A stretch of DNA of 64,000 bases from Diplosphaera chodatii (GCA_032358165.1 JAALGY010000001.1:1798001-1862000), one strand, 5' to 3'; positions 1 through 13,616 are shown, numbered from the stretch's first letter. Numbers and translations are program-made. The notes: a model not told the origin generated them from the letters alone.

Positions 1-865
1 GCGCCAAGGCCATGCGACAGGGCATGCCGCAATGACTGCCGCCTGGTCAGCAGGAACAGGACCAGCGCCATGTCGCAGCTTGCGGGGTCGAGCAGGCGTG
101 TGCCGGAGATTTGGGGCCACAATTAGCCAGGCACTACTATCCTGTGCCTACTGTGATGCTTCGATATGCACAGCATGTAGTGCAGATGCAATTTGCCACC
201 CGCCCTATGGCGATTCATGATGCATATGCAACTGGTTGTGCATGGGTGTAGCGTCTATTGCCCTTGTGGCTTGCTGTTCGCTGCGGGCGGGATCTGCGCA
301 CCTGCGCTGCGGTTCTAACCAGATGGGTTGACCAGGCTGGCAGACGATGCAAGCGAGAGGGAACGGAACCCAACGTAGCGATACATGTATATCTTCAGTC
401 AATGATAAGTCTCTGGCTCAGGACTTGAAAGTGCACAGGCATTCATGGCAGCCGGCCTCCATTCGACTGATTGTCGGTTTGGTTTTGGGACCGCTGCCTG
501 TGTCCGTGGGCGTTCGGGTGCATCCAAGGTTTCAACCATGGTGCTAACAGTCCCTGATGCGCTGGATCTTTGAGTGTTTGGGAGCCACAGACACGTTTGT
601 GTGACGAACACCTCTGCGAGCGGTACATTCTGTTCAAGGACGGAGAGCCTATCTGCATGTGAGTGCAAATGTGTGCACCTGCTGGTCTGGACAAGTGCAA
701 CACAAGACCAGCACGTGGTGTGGGCACATGCGGCATAGTGCATGACCAGACTTTGCAACAGTACTGGGTACTGCACCTTTCCTGCCTTTTCTGCTTGCCA
801 AGTCCCTGATGACAGGCAACAAGCATGTTTATGCCGTTGCAACTACATGAAAAAGATACATCCTG
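1..865. other. No gene recognised (left edge)
   Basis: Short open stretches occur on both strands, but none has recognisable motifs, a convincing splice p pattern or a plausible composition. The region lies downstream of the minus-strand rhomboid-UBA gene, whose stop codon is at 866-868, so part of it is probably that gene's 3' untranslated region. Confidence 0.5.
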
Positions 866-3800
866 TCATTTACTGCTGAGCAGGTCCACCGCAGCAGACA
901 CATCGCCGCCGGCAGCTGCCAAAGCCTCTCTGGCTGCCGCTTGTGTGAACCCCATGGCCACAAGCTGCTGCAATGGGGCTGCAGGTGACCAAGAGTCGGA
1001 CTCTGGCCCCGTCGGCTGTGATGGCGCTGACGGTTTGGCCGTGGGTGCTGGCCCATATGTGGCGGCATCCGGGCCAGCATCCAGGACTTGCTGCAGGGTT
1101 CCCGAATCCTCACTCCGTGTGGGACGCAGCGGCTGGGGCCCGCCGCTGCTGCGGCTGCTGCTGGGTGGGCTGCTGGGCAGTGACATTGGCCGCGATGGTG
1201 GCACGCCTGCAGCAAGGACGAGCTTCATCAAGTTGCACATGGAGCAGCGATATGTTGTGGCTAGCTTCCTGTGGGGCCCAAAGCCATTGGCTTCCTTCAA
1301 AGGTTTAAACAGCAATCAAAGGCATTTGGGCATTGGCAACCGAGTGGATTCCCAAAGGCTGCTGTGGCGTCTTGCCACACAGTCGTATCCATCCCCTCAA
1401 GAACTTGCATGTGATACCACATGGCATCATTATCACCAATGCTATGAGCCATGCTGCCCTCAGGTGCAAGGAGGGCTAGGGCCGCGGACCATCGGCCATG
1501 GCGGCGCTGCCAACAGTAGCCGCACTGGAGCGGCGGGCACGCGCCTCGGCCGCTGCGGCAGCTGCGGCGCGGGCTGCCACCGCCGGCATTGCCGCCGCAT
1601 GCGGGTCCAGCTTCCTGCCGCCACTGCTGCCGCCGCCGCCGCCTTCTGACGCTTTTGCAGTGGCCTTACTGCCGGCAGCCTGGAGCGTGGTGCCTGCAGC
1701 AGATGGACTTCCCAGTGACTGCGGTGAGCAGGGTCTTGACCAGCGCAGCGTCTGATACTGCCCAGCACTGAAGGCTGGTATTGCACGAGAGCTTTTGCAA
1801 TACATGTCATGTGTCTGAGCACCTGCTATGTCGCCGGTGCCTGGACCACCGGCGATGTTGGGCCCCGTAGGATATGACTGCGGCCGCTGCACGGCTGGCG
1901 CAGCGCTGATGCCTGCGTTGGCGGCGTATGCGGGCACACCCTGCGGCAGCGCCCTGTCTGTTGCGCCTGCAATGACATATCAAGTACAGTCGTACTCAGA
2001 AGATGTCACGTTGTTCCTCCAGATTAGAAAGTGCCACTCTCATGTCCTGCAGGTAGAATTTCCAAATCGTGACCGTGCTGAGCATTCTGGCAAAGAGGCG
2101 CTCTTGTTGAGCACGTATTACTTGCCAGGGAGGTGCTCAACATACAGTGCCATTGGTCGTGAGGCGTCAAGCTGACAGCAGCCGCGCAGTGCGATACCAC
2201 CTCACATGTAGGAAAGTCATATACACTCAGGATTCGGGCGGTAATGCATGAGGTCTGGACCCGAAGTTCACCTATGGTGCGGCCGCGCCCCGCAAAGGGC
2301 GCCCCCGCTGTGCCGTGGCTGCCGCCCAGTCCGAACAAGCCGCTGCCGCCGCCGCCGCCGCCGCCGCCCCCTGTACTGGCATTTGCAGGGTCGCTGGCTG
2401 GCAGCCGCAACCACCCGCCATTGAACCAGCTGCCACGCTGCTGCTGTTGCTGCTCTGCTGCACCACCGCCACCTCTGCAGACATCAAGCAGGAGCCCTTC
2501 TGCTGACGGACTGCGCAGACCACAAGCATTTTGCAGGAAGCATGCCCTACAGCGCCCTGACCGAAACCCCTGACAGTGCACATGTCAACACGCGTCCTCT
2601 CTTCCAGTACAACACACAGGGAGCAGCACGGTACAACTTATGACGGCCGGTCAGCAGGGTCCCTGAATGTAGTTCCTGGCGGCACGCTCGCAGCAGCCCA
2701 GCTGCTCTTGCAGCACCAGCGTCAGCATGCACGTCACCCACCCTGTGGGGGTGTAGCTGACAGGCAGCGGTGGGGCGCCACAGGTCGCCGATGCAGCGGG
2801 GCCGCTCGCGGCGATGAAGCTGCGGCTGTTGTAGCACGGCGCGCACACGCGGCTGCTCTCAATGAAGCGCAGCGCCCGCTCCGGCAGCAGCAGCCACTTC
2901 AGCAGGCCCCACACATACAGCTGCCCGACCTGCAGTGCAAGCAACCAAGTGTTGCGCAGGCCATGACACGATGTCATGGCACGATATACTGAACCCGCAT
3001 GCATTGCAGCAACCTGCTACCGCCCCACCCCAAGTAAACACGGCATATGTGCCGTAGCTCAAACACACATGTGAGCACACAGGCAAGCATTTTGCTCAAG
3101 GGGGGGTGCCTGTGCGCACCAGCACGCCGCACAGGTGGCCCAGGAACGAGGCGCCCGGCATGACCAGCTGCCAGAACACCAGCAGCGCCCACGGGTACAG
3201 CGCCGCCGGCACGCTGAAGAACCTGCGCATATCGAGGTTTGACGTCTGTCGAGTGCTCGCGGCTGCAGGTCACGCATGTCCACTGCAGTGCAGGTCGGCA
3301 GCAACTGTGCGCCAATCCCAGCAGCGGAAGCCCCTCCTCAATGCTCCCTTGTGACGCCATCGAATGCGACCATACAGTATAAAGCGCTGCAACCCGTGCA
3401 CTGCCCAGCGCACCCGAAGATGCTGCGGTGGGTGGCGCGGCTGGCGGCGTTGTCGGCGACGATGAGGCCGAAGATGACGCCGGACAGCCCCACCGCGCAC
3501 TGCCGCACCCACTCCCCGCCCAGCCTGCAGAATGGGGTTCCCCAGGGTCGAAGAATGTCGGAGATGACGCCAAACAGCCCCAAAGCATGACCAGGCCGAC
3601 GTCCCGTACGCTAAGCAGATGCCACGATGCCTTTCTTGTACTTGACAAGATGAGGCTCAATGTATCACACCTGGCGGGGCCAAAGGCGGCCACGAAGGAG
3701 AAGAACACGTAGGCCGCGTCGCCCAGCACCACCAGCAGCAGCATCAGGTGCATGAACGCCACGCTGCCCAGGGAGCGCTCCAGCGACATGCCTGCACATG

Positions 3801-4366
3801 CAGGGGGTCCAGGGTGTGAACTCTGAAGAAGTGCCGGGTGTCCAAACGACGATGAGCCGGATGATAGCCGCAGCACCACTTCGACCCCATGACAGCAGCA
3901 GTGGCTTGGCCACGTCACAGCTGTGGAGTTGCTGTGCACTGTGCAGTGAAACGGGGCTTCAGGTTGCTCTGTGAAACGACGCTTTCAACCAAGCACGCAC
4001 CGATGGGCACAAAGGCGAGCATGTTGAAGGCGATGTGCAGGGCGCCCATGTGGAACACGGCCGCGGTGACGAACCGCCACACTGCAGGGTGATACACCAG
4101 GGCCGACGTGAGACCGCCGCACTCTTCAGGCCACAGACTGGCGCGCGACAGACATGTGTGCTCTGCAGGTACGTGCTCAAGTACGTGCAGGGCGTTTCTA
4201 GGGGAAAAAAGAAGTGACAATCTGATTTGAGAGATAACTGCTCACCCTCGCCATGCCAGAGCACTCGGTCCGCAGAGAGACAGACTTTGCCATAGTCGTC
4301 AAAGCCGATCAGCGCGCCGGCCACATAGATGCCCAGGCACACCACCAGCACAGCCCTGTGTCGCAT
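866..4366 (-). CDS. Rhomboid-family intramembrane protease with C-terminal UBA domain
   Basis: Ten exons read in phase: 4366-4246, 4162-4001, 3791-3671, 3524-3414, 3222-3120, 2929-2742, 2510-2272, 1966-1823, 1693-1490 and 1206-866, giving 577 aa. The first five and part of the sixth exon carry a six-helix rhomboid core. A hydrophobic N-terminal helix is followed by an H-x-G-x-L-H-x-x-F-N-M segment, the nucleophile motif GLSGVIFG (about residue 150), and the catalytic His in FLGHLCGVL (about residue 200). A Gly/Ala/Gln/Ser-rich linker follows, with a poly-Gly run coded near 2345-2375. The last 40 residues form a UBA domain (LVAMGF motif, ending DLLSSK). The layout resembles plant RBL proteins and animal RHBDD-type rhomboids that bind ubiquitin, so a role in cleaving or extracting ubiquitinated membrane proteins is likely (inference). 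The start is the first Met before the first helix. An upstream 5' exon cannot be excluded. Confidence 0.85.
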
Positions 4367-5353
4367 CACGACAGCCGCCTGACGACATGCTGGAGGATGC
4401 TGCCAGGCAACCTGTGCCACTACAACACATGGCAGTGGTGCAGCGCCCTTGCCTTGTGACAAAGGGCAGGCCGTCGAACCAGACCCTGACCCTGGTCGAC
4501 AGCGAGGGCTGCAAGGCAAGCAAGCACATCGCTTCAATACATGCCCAACCGATGCTCAATCAACATGTCGGGCACCTGCCATTGTTGCGGTTGGTACGAT
4601 GTCTGTGCAACATGCGAAATCAACAGCTGCCCGGCAGCAAGCACCTGGGTTGTCACGTTGCTCTGGTTCATCAGGTGTCTGTCTGGCAGGGCTGCACACT
4701 AGCGGCGCAATGTGATCATGCTACAGCGCATGCAGCTTGCAGCACTGCTGCGGACCAGCTCATCCCTCAGGGACCGCTGCAATGTTGCCTGAGCAAACCG
4801 CTGGTGCTAAGCTCCTCCGGGACAGATTCCTCGAACTGCGGTTCTGGTTGTGCTCTGACCAACACAGGAAATGCACAATGCTGGAGATGTGCAGCAACCC
4901 GACCGCAGGCAGAGACCGCAGATCGCCTCAGGACGACACTCTTAGACCACTGAGAACACACTGCGCACTGACACTATGCAGATGCAACCCCTGGCTGTGC
5001 TGTGGGCTCGTCGAGCCTCGGTGCTGTGTGCGAGGGGTGGTGCTGTCGTGGGGCAGAAAGCTCCAGTCTCGTCGCTGAGGCCCGCGCGCGTCGCAACACT
5101 CGCACCTAGAGCGTCACTGAGGAAGCGGGCTTTATAGAGTTCTTCGTCGGCACATTTCTGTATGTAGCGGGTCGGAGCAATGGATTTGCGCAAGGTTTGA
5201 CTGGAGCATATCACCTGCGTCCCAGCTTGCCTATCGAGTCGTTGGCCGGCGCTACCGCGGCAGGATCGTCATTCTGGAGCCAGATACTTTAGCTCACATC
5301 ACATAATTGTGTGAGATCTCGCATCAGACATTCGAGGCGGCAATGTGAACGAC
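4367..5353. other. Divergent intergenic region
   Basis: This stretch separates the rhomboid-UBA gene (minus) from the coiled-coil gene (plus). An open frame of 90 codons on the minus strand (5214-4942) has no recognisable domain and no clear splice partner. It probably belongs to the 5' untranslated part or promoter of the rhomboid gene. Confidence 0.45.
5131..5136 (-). promoter_or_regulatory. TATA-like box, minus strand
   Basis: The minus strand reads CTCTATAAAGCC here. It lies about 765 bases upstream of the rhomboid-UBA start codon, so it can only serve that gene if the 5' untranslated region is long or contains an intron. Assignment is tentative. Confidence 0.25.
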
Positions 5354-8300
5354 ATGAAGGTGCGGCCTGATATGCCACTGGTTTCAGGTGAAGTGCTTGG
5401 CTGGACTCTGCAGACACAGCTGAAGCCTATCTTGCAGAGTCTTTGCACTTTCTATTTGCGCAGGACGAGCTCCACCGACGTCGGCAGCCACTGACGCGTC
5501 GCCTGTTGCGCCGGCATTCCTGGCTCAGCGCAATCGAGCTTTGCAGGTGAGTGTAGCAAGCGCTCCTCTGCCTGATCGAAGCACAAGTTAGCATCCCTGA
5601 TTTTCTGTGCAAACCTTCTGACTGCCTTGTGCGCAGCATGCTAGCAGTTAAGGGCGTGTCTGTCTGGTCAGCAGTCAGGCCATAGCAAACGCCGCAGATG
5701 AGAGGTGTAGGTCCAAACCTCCTGACAGTACTCCTACGCAGGACCCCTGCCGGCAAAGGAGTTGATCTCGGCATTCTTCAGGCCCAAAACCTGAACCGGC
5801 AGCAATGACGCCCACAAGTCAGCACCGCCAGCAGCAGAGGCGCAAGCGGAGCCCGCGAGCCAGCAAGTGCAGTGGCGGCCCTGCAGCAGCACGCAGCACA
5901 CCAACCAGCAGCATGAATCGGCACAGAACATCACGGACTAGTAGATCAAAGCCGCAGCAGCCGCAGGCACCAAGCAGCAATGGTGTCCTGGCCGACAGCA
6001 ACGCCACGACAGGCACAGCACATCCGGCACATCCGCTGGCACAGCGCACGGTCACAAGGCTGTCCGATGTCAGCAGCGGTGCAGCACAGCAGCAGGCTGT
6101 GCCAGCAATGTCGCATGCACCGGCAGTCCCGGCAGCCTTGGAACACGAGCGGGCTTGTGTGCCTGCAGCAGCTCCGGATGCAGCGGACAGCGCTGGCACA
6201 AGTGCAGAGGACAGTGCTTCAGGAGCAGCGGGCAGCAGCTCAGCACGCGACGGCGAGAGGCAGCCGCCGGCGGTACTGTGGCGCAAGAACCCCACGGCCC
6301 GCCACGAGATTCCTGTTCCTGCGCCCCGCAGCACCCGGGAGTCCAGCTTCTACAGCGTCGCCAGCGGCTGCGGCGACACTCAAGAACCAGGCGGCGGCAG
6401 CAGCGATGGCGGCGGCAGTGGCAGCACAGATGGCGAGTGCTATGGCTCCGAAGGCCCGAGCAGCAACAGCAGGATGTCGAGTCAAAGTGGCGGCCTGCCG
6501 CACCTGCTGGATGTTGACGACGCCGGGGACGCAGCTGCCCTCGCCAAGCGCTTCAGGTGGCAATGAATGATGACCATATGCATATCATTGCCTGCAGAAG
6601 CTAGGTTTCGATCTTGTCATCTTCACGACTGAACAAGGACGTACAGTAAGATTTGGGTCTTGGTTTGCAGCGCGGCTGCCCGGAGCACCAGCAGTGCCAT
6701 CAGCTGTGATGAGTCTTCCGACAGAGGTGACGGTGACGCCACTGCACCGCTGATGGACCTCGCACACGCAGACTCCGGCCGGCTGCGGACTGCCACGATG
6801 GACGACGACTGCCCGACAGGGCTGCAGTTTGCTCCGGCGGCCGACCGTGTGGCATGGCCATGGCCGCATGCGCAGCAGCAGCTGCAGCTAGGTCAGCAGC
6901 CGCGGCCTCATCAGCGCTTCTGTGCGATCAGCGGCTTCGAGGGCACGGCAGCAGGTGGCATCAGTTTCACTGGACAGCTGTCTCTGCGGACTGTCCCCGA
7001 GCGCGTCAGCGAAGGCGGCGGCGGTGCTGCCCCGAACCTGCAGGCTCGTGCAATCCGCCCAGCAGCGGCACCTGATGATCCAGTTGCTTCCGTGCACATG
7101 GCCGGTAGTACAGGTGCAGCCAATTATCCATTTGCTTCATCGGGAATTATAATGTTCTTGTTGATCCTGCTGGATTTTGACATCCTCTTGCAACACTCCC
7201 ACTATCTACAGCCTCTGTTCCTGGTGGTTTTGTGTCATGTACGACTGCTTGCGCGTTCGCCTGCAGGGGGTACACAGGCTGGCGAGCAGACTGTGCCACC
7301 GCAGCAGAGGCTGCAGCGGCGGCGTTTGCATGCGATCAAGCAGCGACATTCTGCAGCTGCGGTGAGCGCCTCACCGTGTGACAGTTGCAGCACTCAGAAG
7401 ATAGATAGCATCGTACTTAGCAGCAACAATCTTTTCGGAAGCAGCGCCTTTGGTTTGAGGTTAACGCTCCAGCTGAGTGTTCTACATGGGGCAACCATCA
7501 ATGCTTCACACAAAATGGGCTTATTGGACTTCCCTTGGAGCTGCCACTGGCCGGCCAGTAAGAACCTGCCTGCAAGCTGCTTTAATGTCAGCAACGCAAT
7601 GACTGCTGTGCTGCTGGCAGGCGCGGCGGGATCCGTGCTCCGCCAGCAAGAGGCGCCGCACCGATGACAGCGACTGCGCCACCTCAGCCGCTTCCACCCG
7701 AGGTGCTTCTGGCGCACACGGCCGCACGGCTGCAGTAGCTACAATGGCGGCACGGCAGCATGCAGCACGGCAGCAGTCTGCAGCGCATGCCCAAATGGCA
7801 AGGGGACCAAGCGCTATTCGCCAAAGTGGGGACACAGCTCCGCGGCAGCCGGCAGTGGCGTCACAGCAGCAGCGGCCGCGGCCCTCGACAGCCGCAGCCC
7901 GTCAAACAGCTGAGTGGCCCCTGAAACCTAGCACTGCAGCTGGAGAGGCGATCACCGACACCATCGCGGCACATGCATCCGCCAGCACGGGGCGTTCTGA
8001 GCACGGGAACCGCTTTGTAGTGACAAACGATGCTGCGCCAGCAGCTGCGGCAGGAGCAGGCCGCCGCGGAGGCGGCGACACCGAATGCAGCCAATGCGGT
8101 GACGAAGGCCGGCGGCACAAGCAAGCCAGGGCGGCAACAGGTGCACCGAGGATCGCGCACGCCTGCAGCGACGCAAGCACTGGCGCCGGCAACAGCAGTA
8201 GTGGAACAAGATGCGGCGGTGAAGACAGTGATGAAGACGGTGATGGGTACTGCCTGGGCGAGCGGCGCATTGTCTCCTTGGACGGCAGCTGCAGCTCGAT

Positions 8301-11300
8301 CTTCGCCGGCAGCACGCCATATGATGTGTGCCTGTTCGTTGCATGCATTGTCGTCCAATGGCACTTGCTGTGTTTGCAATGCCACATGATCTGTTGCACA
8401 CTATTGCTCTTGCGGTTATGCTGGTCCGCATTTGTAGCCTGCCCATGCGCATGGTATCAACTGATACGAGCACCCGAAAGGAGAATGTAGCGGGTGTGTG
8501 TGCTGTCATTGCAGCTGCCGCCACTGCCGTCAGGAGACCGCACGCTTGCGGCTGCGCTAACGGGTTCCAGGGCAACGCTCGCCGAGTCCCGTGCAGCTGC
8601 TGTCGTGCTGCAGGGCGACCTGAGAGCAGCAGACCTCACGGCGACGTCGCTGCGCCAGCAGCTCAAGGAAGCCGAGGTGCATTGAGTTATCCAAATCATA
8701 GTTAAACGTTTGTAGGCTCTGGTCGTAAAGTTTGTTTATACGGCGTCCACAGTTTGTAGACGGCTGGCACCACGATACTGTCTCAGGTTGTGCGGAAGAA
8801 GGACTGTCTGCCGAGGCTCAAACGACAAAACAGTCTGGAGAGCGCGTGCCTGACATGCATCATGTGCTGCAGCAGGCAGCCCACAGCGACCAGCGCCACG
8901 TTAATGATGTGTGGCTTGTCATAGCGTCATGCGAATTCCTCAGTGCGACGCTTGAGTGCTTCCTGCTTGACCTACAGATTGCCTTCTCAGCAGCTATAGC
9001 TGCCTCAGACGCTACATGCATGCATGTATGCAGGCGGCGCTCATCAGGACACATGCCAAAGGGATGGCGTCCGCCCGGGAGGCCGCGACCTCGGCTGCGG
9101 AGCTGCTGCGGCTGCAGGAAGCGGCAGAAGCGCAGCAGGCGGTGGCACAGCGGCAGCAGGATGCGATGGAAGCGCGGCAGGATGTGGCGGCAGCGTGCTC
9201 CCACTGCGCTGCCGCCAGAGCTCATGCATTGCATCTGGAGGTAGGGGGCATGTGCATCTCACATGCTATCTGGGTCCAGTGGCGTGATTGGGTGTGCATG
9301 CATGCAATCGCTTGCAGATAGCTGTTTGCTTGCATGTGCAGGCGATGCTGCTGAAGCAGCAGCAGGAGCAGGCTGCTGTGTGGTGCCGGCCTCGCTCAGC
9401 AGGTGGCAGCCTCGGGCGAGCCCCAAGGCCTCACAGCAGCAAGTCGGGCATCGACGCCAAAATCGCGGCGGCAATCGCGCGGTGCCTGCCAAACCCGCTG
9501 CCAGACGGCAGCCCTGGATCAGGCAACCGTGCCACAAAGGAGGCTCACCGGCGGGCTGCGGCCGCCGAGTCGGATGCCAAGGTATGTCCTGGACAGACCA
9601 GAACAAGGAAAAAGAAGTGAAGACAATAAAAATCAGAAGGCCTGGATGCTGAGCTACATGAGCAGGGCTTGGGCAGGCTCTCAGGAAGTGCTGATCTGGC
9701 AATGGCAGGACTGGTATGCAGGCTGCTTCGCTGGATGGCACCTGGACTGTCTGCCGTCTGGCACAGTCTGCCGCTCAGGCCATGGAACTTTGGCAGATGT
9801 CGAGGGTGGTTGCTTTGGTGCAGGAGGCGAGGCGCGAAGCGGAGGAAGCGGTGCAGGAGGCAGCCCGCCTGGAGGGCCTGGCCGCCAGATCCATCAGAGA
9901 AGCACAGGTAGCTCTTCTAACTGTACCACTGCTGCAAAGACGCGACTGCTGGCTGTGACATGTGTGCCACCAGCCTGCAGCCTGGTGCGCAGGATGCGAA
10001 GACATCAACTACCGATGGCTGCGTGTCTGGCCACTGCTGTGGGTGGTCAGCTGTCCATGGAGCGGCCTAGCAATTCGTACACTGCGCTCCCGTGCCGAAG
10101 TCACACTGATTTTCCGATGGCACTCAAAATTGTCGCTCCGTCAGAGACGCTCCTTCCTGACGTGTATATGTTTGCAGGCCACCGTGGAGGAGCTGCGATG
10201 CCGGGCCGACTCGGAGCGGGCGCGGGCGGAAGCAGCGGAAGCAGGCGCCCGCCAGCTGCAGGCCGACGCCGCCAGAATCGCAGCCAGCCATGCGGCGCAG
10301 CTCAAGCGCCGGGAAAAGGTGGATACATGTCTCCATCATGGACGAGTAACGCCTGGAATGGCGTGCTGCCTCCATTGTGCAGCCTGCTCCCAGGTGTTGA
10401 CATTGTCCGGCAACTCCAGCCAAACATAGACCCATCCTAAGATGCCCTGCCAGTGAAGTTAAGCCTAATGTGGGTTGGCCGTCACAACCCATTGTGGCCA
10501 GCAGCCAGCGGGCATGTCTGCCAGCCACTGGTGTGGTTGTGTCCAGGAGACACATTTGTGTGGCACTTCCATGTGGGCAAGTCTTCAGCTAAGACTGTTT
10601 CCCGGCAGACGTTGAGCAGTCTTTAGTGATAGCCACAGGAGGCGGAGCACTTGGAAGGGCGAGCCGAGGCGGCTGCCGCAGCAGAGGAGGCTGCCCGTGC
10701 AGCCGCAGCTGCTGCAAATGCAGAGGCGCAGCAGTGCCTGGACCTTGCCGAACGGGCCGCACAGGTGATTTGAGTGCCATGCGCTGCTGACAAGTCAAGC
10801 GACACCCTGACGTGCATCAGATGCACCGCTGAAAGTCTCCGTGCATGCTCAGCTGTCAGCTCCGCACAGATGTGTTACCCTGTCCACCCACAGTTTGTGT
10901 GTTGCTGAACGCTAAGGATGTTCACTCAATATCGATGGCATTATGTGCTGTATTACAGCAACTACGGGCGGAGCGCGATGTGTGGTTCGCAGCTCGGGAC
11001 GCATTCCTGCAGCGCAGCTGCGCTGCCAGGGCGTCAGCTGCCGCCCAGGTGCCCTCCGCTGTGCTGGAAGTTGCAGCTGCGTGTGGCTATCACTGTCTGC
11101 GCTGCATGCTATGCACAGTTTTGTGGCAAGGGTCCAAATCTGGCTGCGAGTGCAAAACCGCTGGAGCTTGGACGTATTGGGGTGGAGCTGCATGTCCGGT
11201 ATCTAAGGAAGGGATGGTGTGTTCAGGACTCTGCCTATTGCATGTCTTGCTGCAGGCCCTGGTCACAGAGGCGCTGCTGAGGTGGCGGTGCAGCTCGCTG

Positions 11301-13228
11301 GCTGCCCGCCGGCGGGTTGCAGTCGCGGCGCAGTCAGCAGTCACCCAGCAGTGCTGCAAGCTACAGGTGCTTCGAACCTGTGCTGCGGAAGTCATACTCT
11401 AGTTCACTACGCTCTTCCTCGCAGGGGGCTATAGGCTATGCCATATGGAGGCCCATTGACAGTGAGGTCAATGGTGCAAGCAACTGCAGCTGCAGCTGTC
11501 CCTTCAGAAGCTGCGGGGCGTGTAATGACTACCTGCCATTGTACGTACTGATGTCGTCAACACCACGACCACATGGCATAATTCAAATGACGTTGTGTAT
11601 TGCCTGTCCAGGCACAGCTGCAGGCGGCGGCAGCAGAGGGCGCGTCGCTGACCGCGCAGGCCGAGATCGCTGCTCAGCAAGCGCTAACGGGCTGGCTGCA
11701 AAGGCGGCACCGGCGGCTGCGGGTCAGCAGGACCTGGCTCGCATGGCGGTCGGCAGCCAGCAGTACTAGTAGTCAAGAGGTGCTGGGGGCATGTGGAACA
11801 CTGCAGAGGCGTGTGCAGCGCTGCGAGTCCATACCCTGCACTGGGAGCGGCCCTGTAGATCTCTGCTGCTGAAGCAGTTGCCATGTTTGAAGGGCATTCC
11901 TCAGGACCTTGACAGGACCCTGACATCCCTTGGTCGCAGCCCACCTGCAGGCTGTGGGAAGCATCTGCTGCTTGCTGATGTGCAGCAGATTGCACACCTC
12001 TGGTCGTTGCAGGGGCGGAGCAACATGCTCCTGGACGAACGGAACCAGTTGCGACGGCAATGGCACAACGGCAGGCTGCCAGTGCGTCACAGCGGGCGCA
12101 CAGGTCGCCAGTTGCCAGGGGAGCCTGGGCCATACCAAAGCCCACAGCCGCCCGCAACACCGCAAAGGCCGCTGAGCCGCGGCAAGGCAGAGGCAGCAGC
12201 ACAGCAGGGCCTACAGCCCAGCGTGCAAGCCCGGCCGCCGCCGCAGCGGCTATTCCAGCGGCAGTTGGCTTGGTTGCAAAGACCCTGCACAAAGGCAGCG
12301 CACAAAAGGGCCCCAGAAAGACAGGCCGCACAGTGGGCAGTGAAAGGCAGACCCTGCCTCGCCAGCGGCACGCGATCGTTGCCAAGCAGTACTGCTTTGA
12401 CCCGCCGGTGAGGCTGATTTGTTGGTGTGTGCTACAGGTAGGTCGGCACCTTTGACACTGATTCAAGTATGCCCAGCCTGCAAATTGTTGGCAGCAGGAG
12501 ATAGTGACAGCCTGGTAGTCTTTGTTTGTTCACATGATGGTCCACCTCGGAAGATCACATTGCAGGTGCTGGTCGGCGACCCCAAGCACCGCGGCTGCGG
12601 TGTCCGTGGCAGCATGGCGGCTGACGCCAGCCGCTGCAGAGCTGCAGCTGTGGCGATAGAGTCCCCGGTGGTAGCAGACAAGCGGCGGCACAGCTCGCCC
12701 GGGGGCGGCGACCATGCAGGGAGTGCTGCGGCAGCGGCGGCGTCGGCTGTGCCCTTCTACCCCGCTGTTCGCCATTCCACGGCGTCGCAGCCAGCACGAC
12801 TAGACCCCAGGGCGGAACTGGGTGCCATAGCCCTGGACCCGGCTGGCTCGAGCGCCGCTGCTGGGCAGCTCGGTGGCGCCAACACAAACAGGCCTCCCAT
12901 AAGCGATGCTGCCGCTGGGAGGTGCCCCGTCACCAGCGCATGCCGGGGCTCGGCACATCAAACCCCAACCCCTGAGCCACCTGCGGATCGGCTGGTGCAG
13001 CAGCGGCAGGTGTCGGCAACAAGGACTGTGGAGGTCGACGGCTGCCTGCACATCGACGTGCTGGCTGCCCCACTGGCATGTGCGGGCGCGAGAAGCAGCA
13101 TCGCTGCTGCCGCCGCTGCCGCCGCTGCCGCCACTGCTGTGCACCCTGATGGTAGCCCTGCAGTTGCACTGGCTGCTGCCGCAGTGCATACCCCACGGCA
13201 CAGCGCAGTGTTCGTACAGATTGACTGA
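5354..13228 (+). CDS. Large coiled-coil protein of unknown function
   Basis: Model: 5354-5387, 5782-6556, 6671-7113, 7267-7361, 7621-8325, 8515-8676, 9034-9240, 9342-9581, 9779-9907, 10178-10318, 10639-10764, 10959-11048, 11256-11366, 11612-11779, 12013-12081 and 12566-13228, about 1385 aa. The first 450 residues are Ser/Ala/Gln/Arg-rich and look disordered, with a basic SKRRRTDD stretch that could be a nuclear signal. From 8515 to about 12081 come nine or ten exons coding for Ala/Glu/Arg/Gln heptad-like helix, for example AEAAEAGARQLQADAARIA at 10220-10280. Every one of these exons is a multiple of three and is bounded by phase-0 introns. The C-terminus is again Ala/Pro-rich. I recognise no family; cytoskeletal or centrosomal proteins often look like this, but nothing identifies one. 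The 5' end is uncertain (an optional exon at 5464-5546). So is the 3' end: other splice choices after 12013 change the frame. Confidence 0.6.
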
Positions 13229-13616
13229 TGCAGGACATTGGGTGCCAGAAAGGCGGGGCACAACCTGCGCTGTTGCTTCCATGTCGGCGCGCAGCGTGAT
13301 AGAGATTACTTGAGATCATGTAAGCAGCAACACGTTTTTGCCATTCGCAGCCATGCATGAAGCTGTGGCGACATCCGACATGAGCAGTCAGTAACATCAG
13401 ACCGCACCCTTCACAAGCCCAATCCCCATCAACAGTCGCAGGCATCACCACTGCACACTGTGTCTTGATCAGTATTTAGTTGCACGTGTGAACGTGCGTC
13501 CCAGCTATACCTTGGCAGCCGACACGTGACGGCGTCACGCCCGAATCCCTCCAGTCACCTGCGGGCACCTCGTCAATCTGTCGAGACAGAATCCGTTTGC
13601 CACTCTCGAGGTCACC

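Noticed and set aside
12060..12455. Ala/Arg-rich 131-codon plus-strand frame
   Set aside because: Splice phase from the preceding coiled-coil exon leads into another frame. I kept only the short exon 12013-12081, but the choice is not certain.
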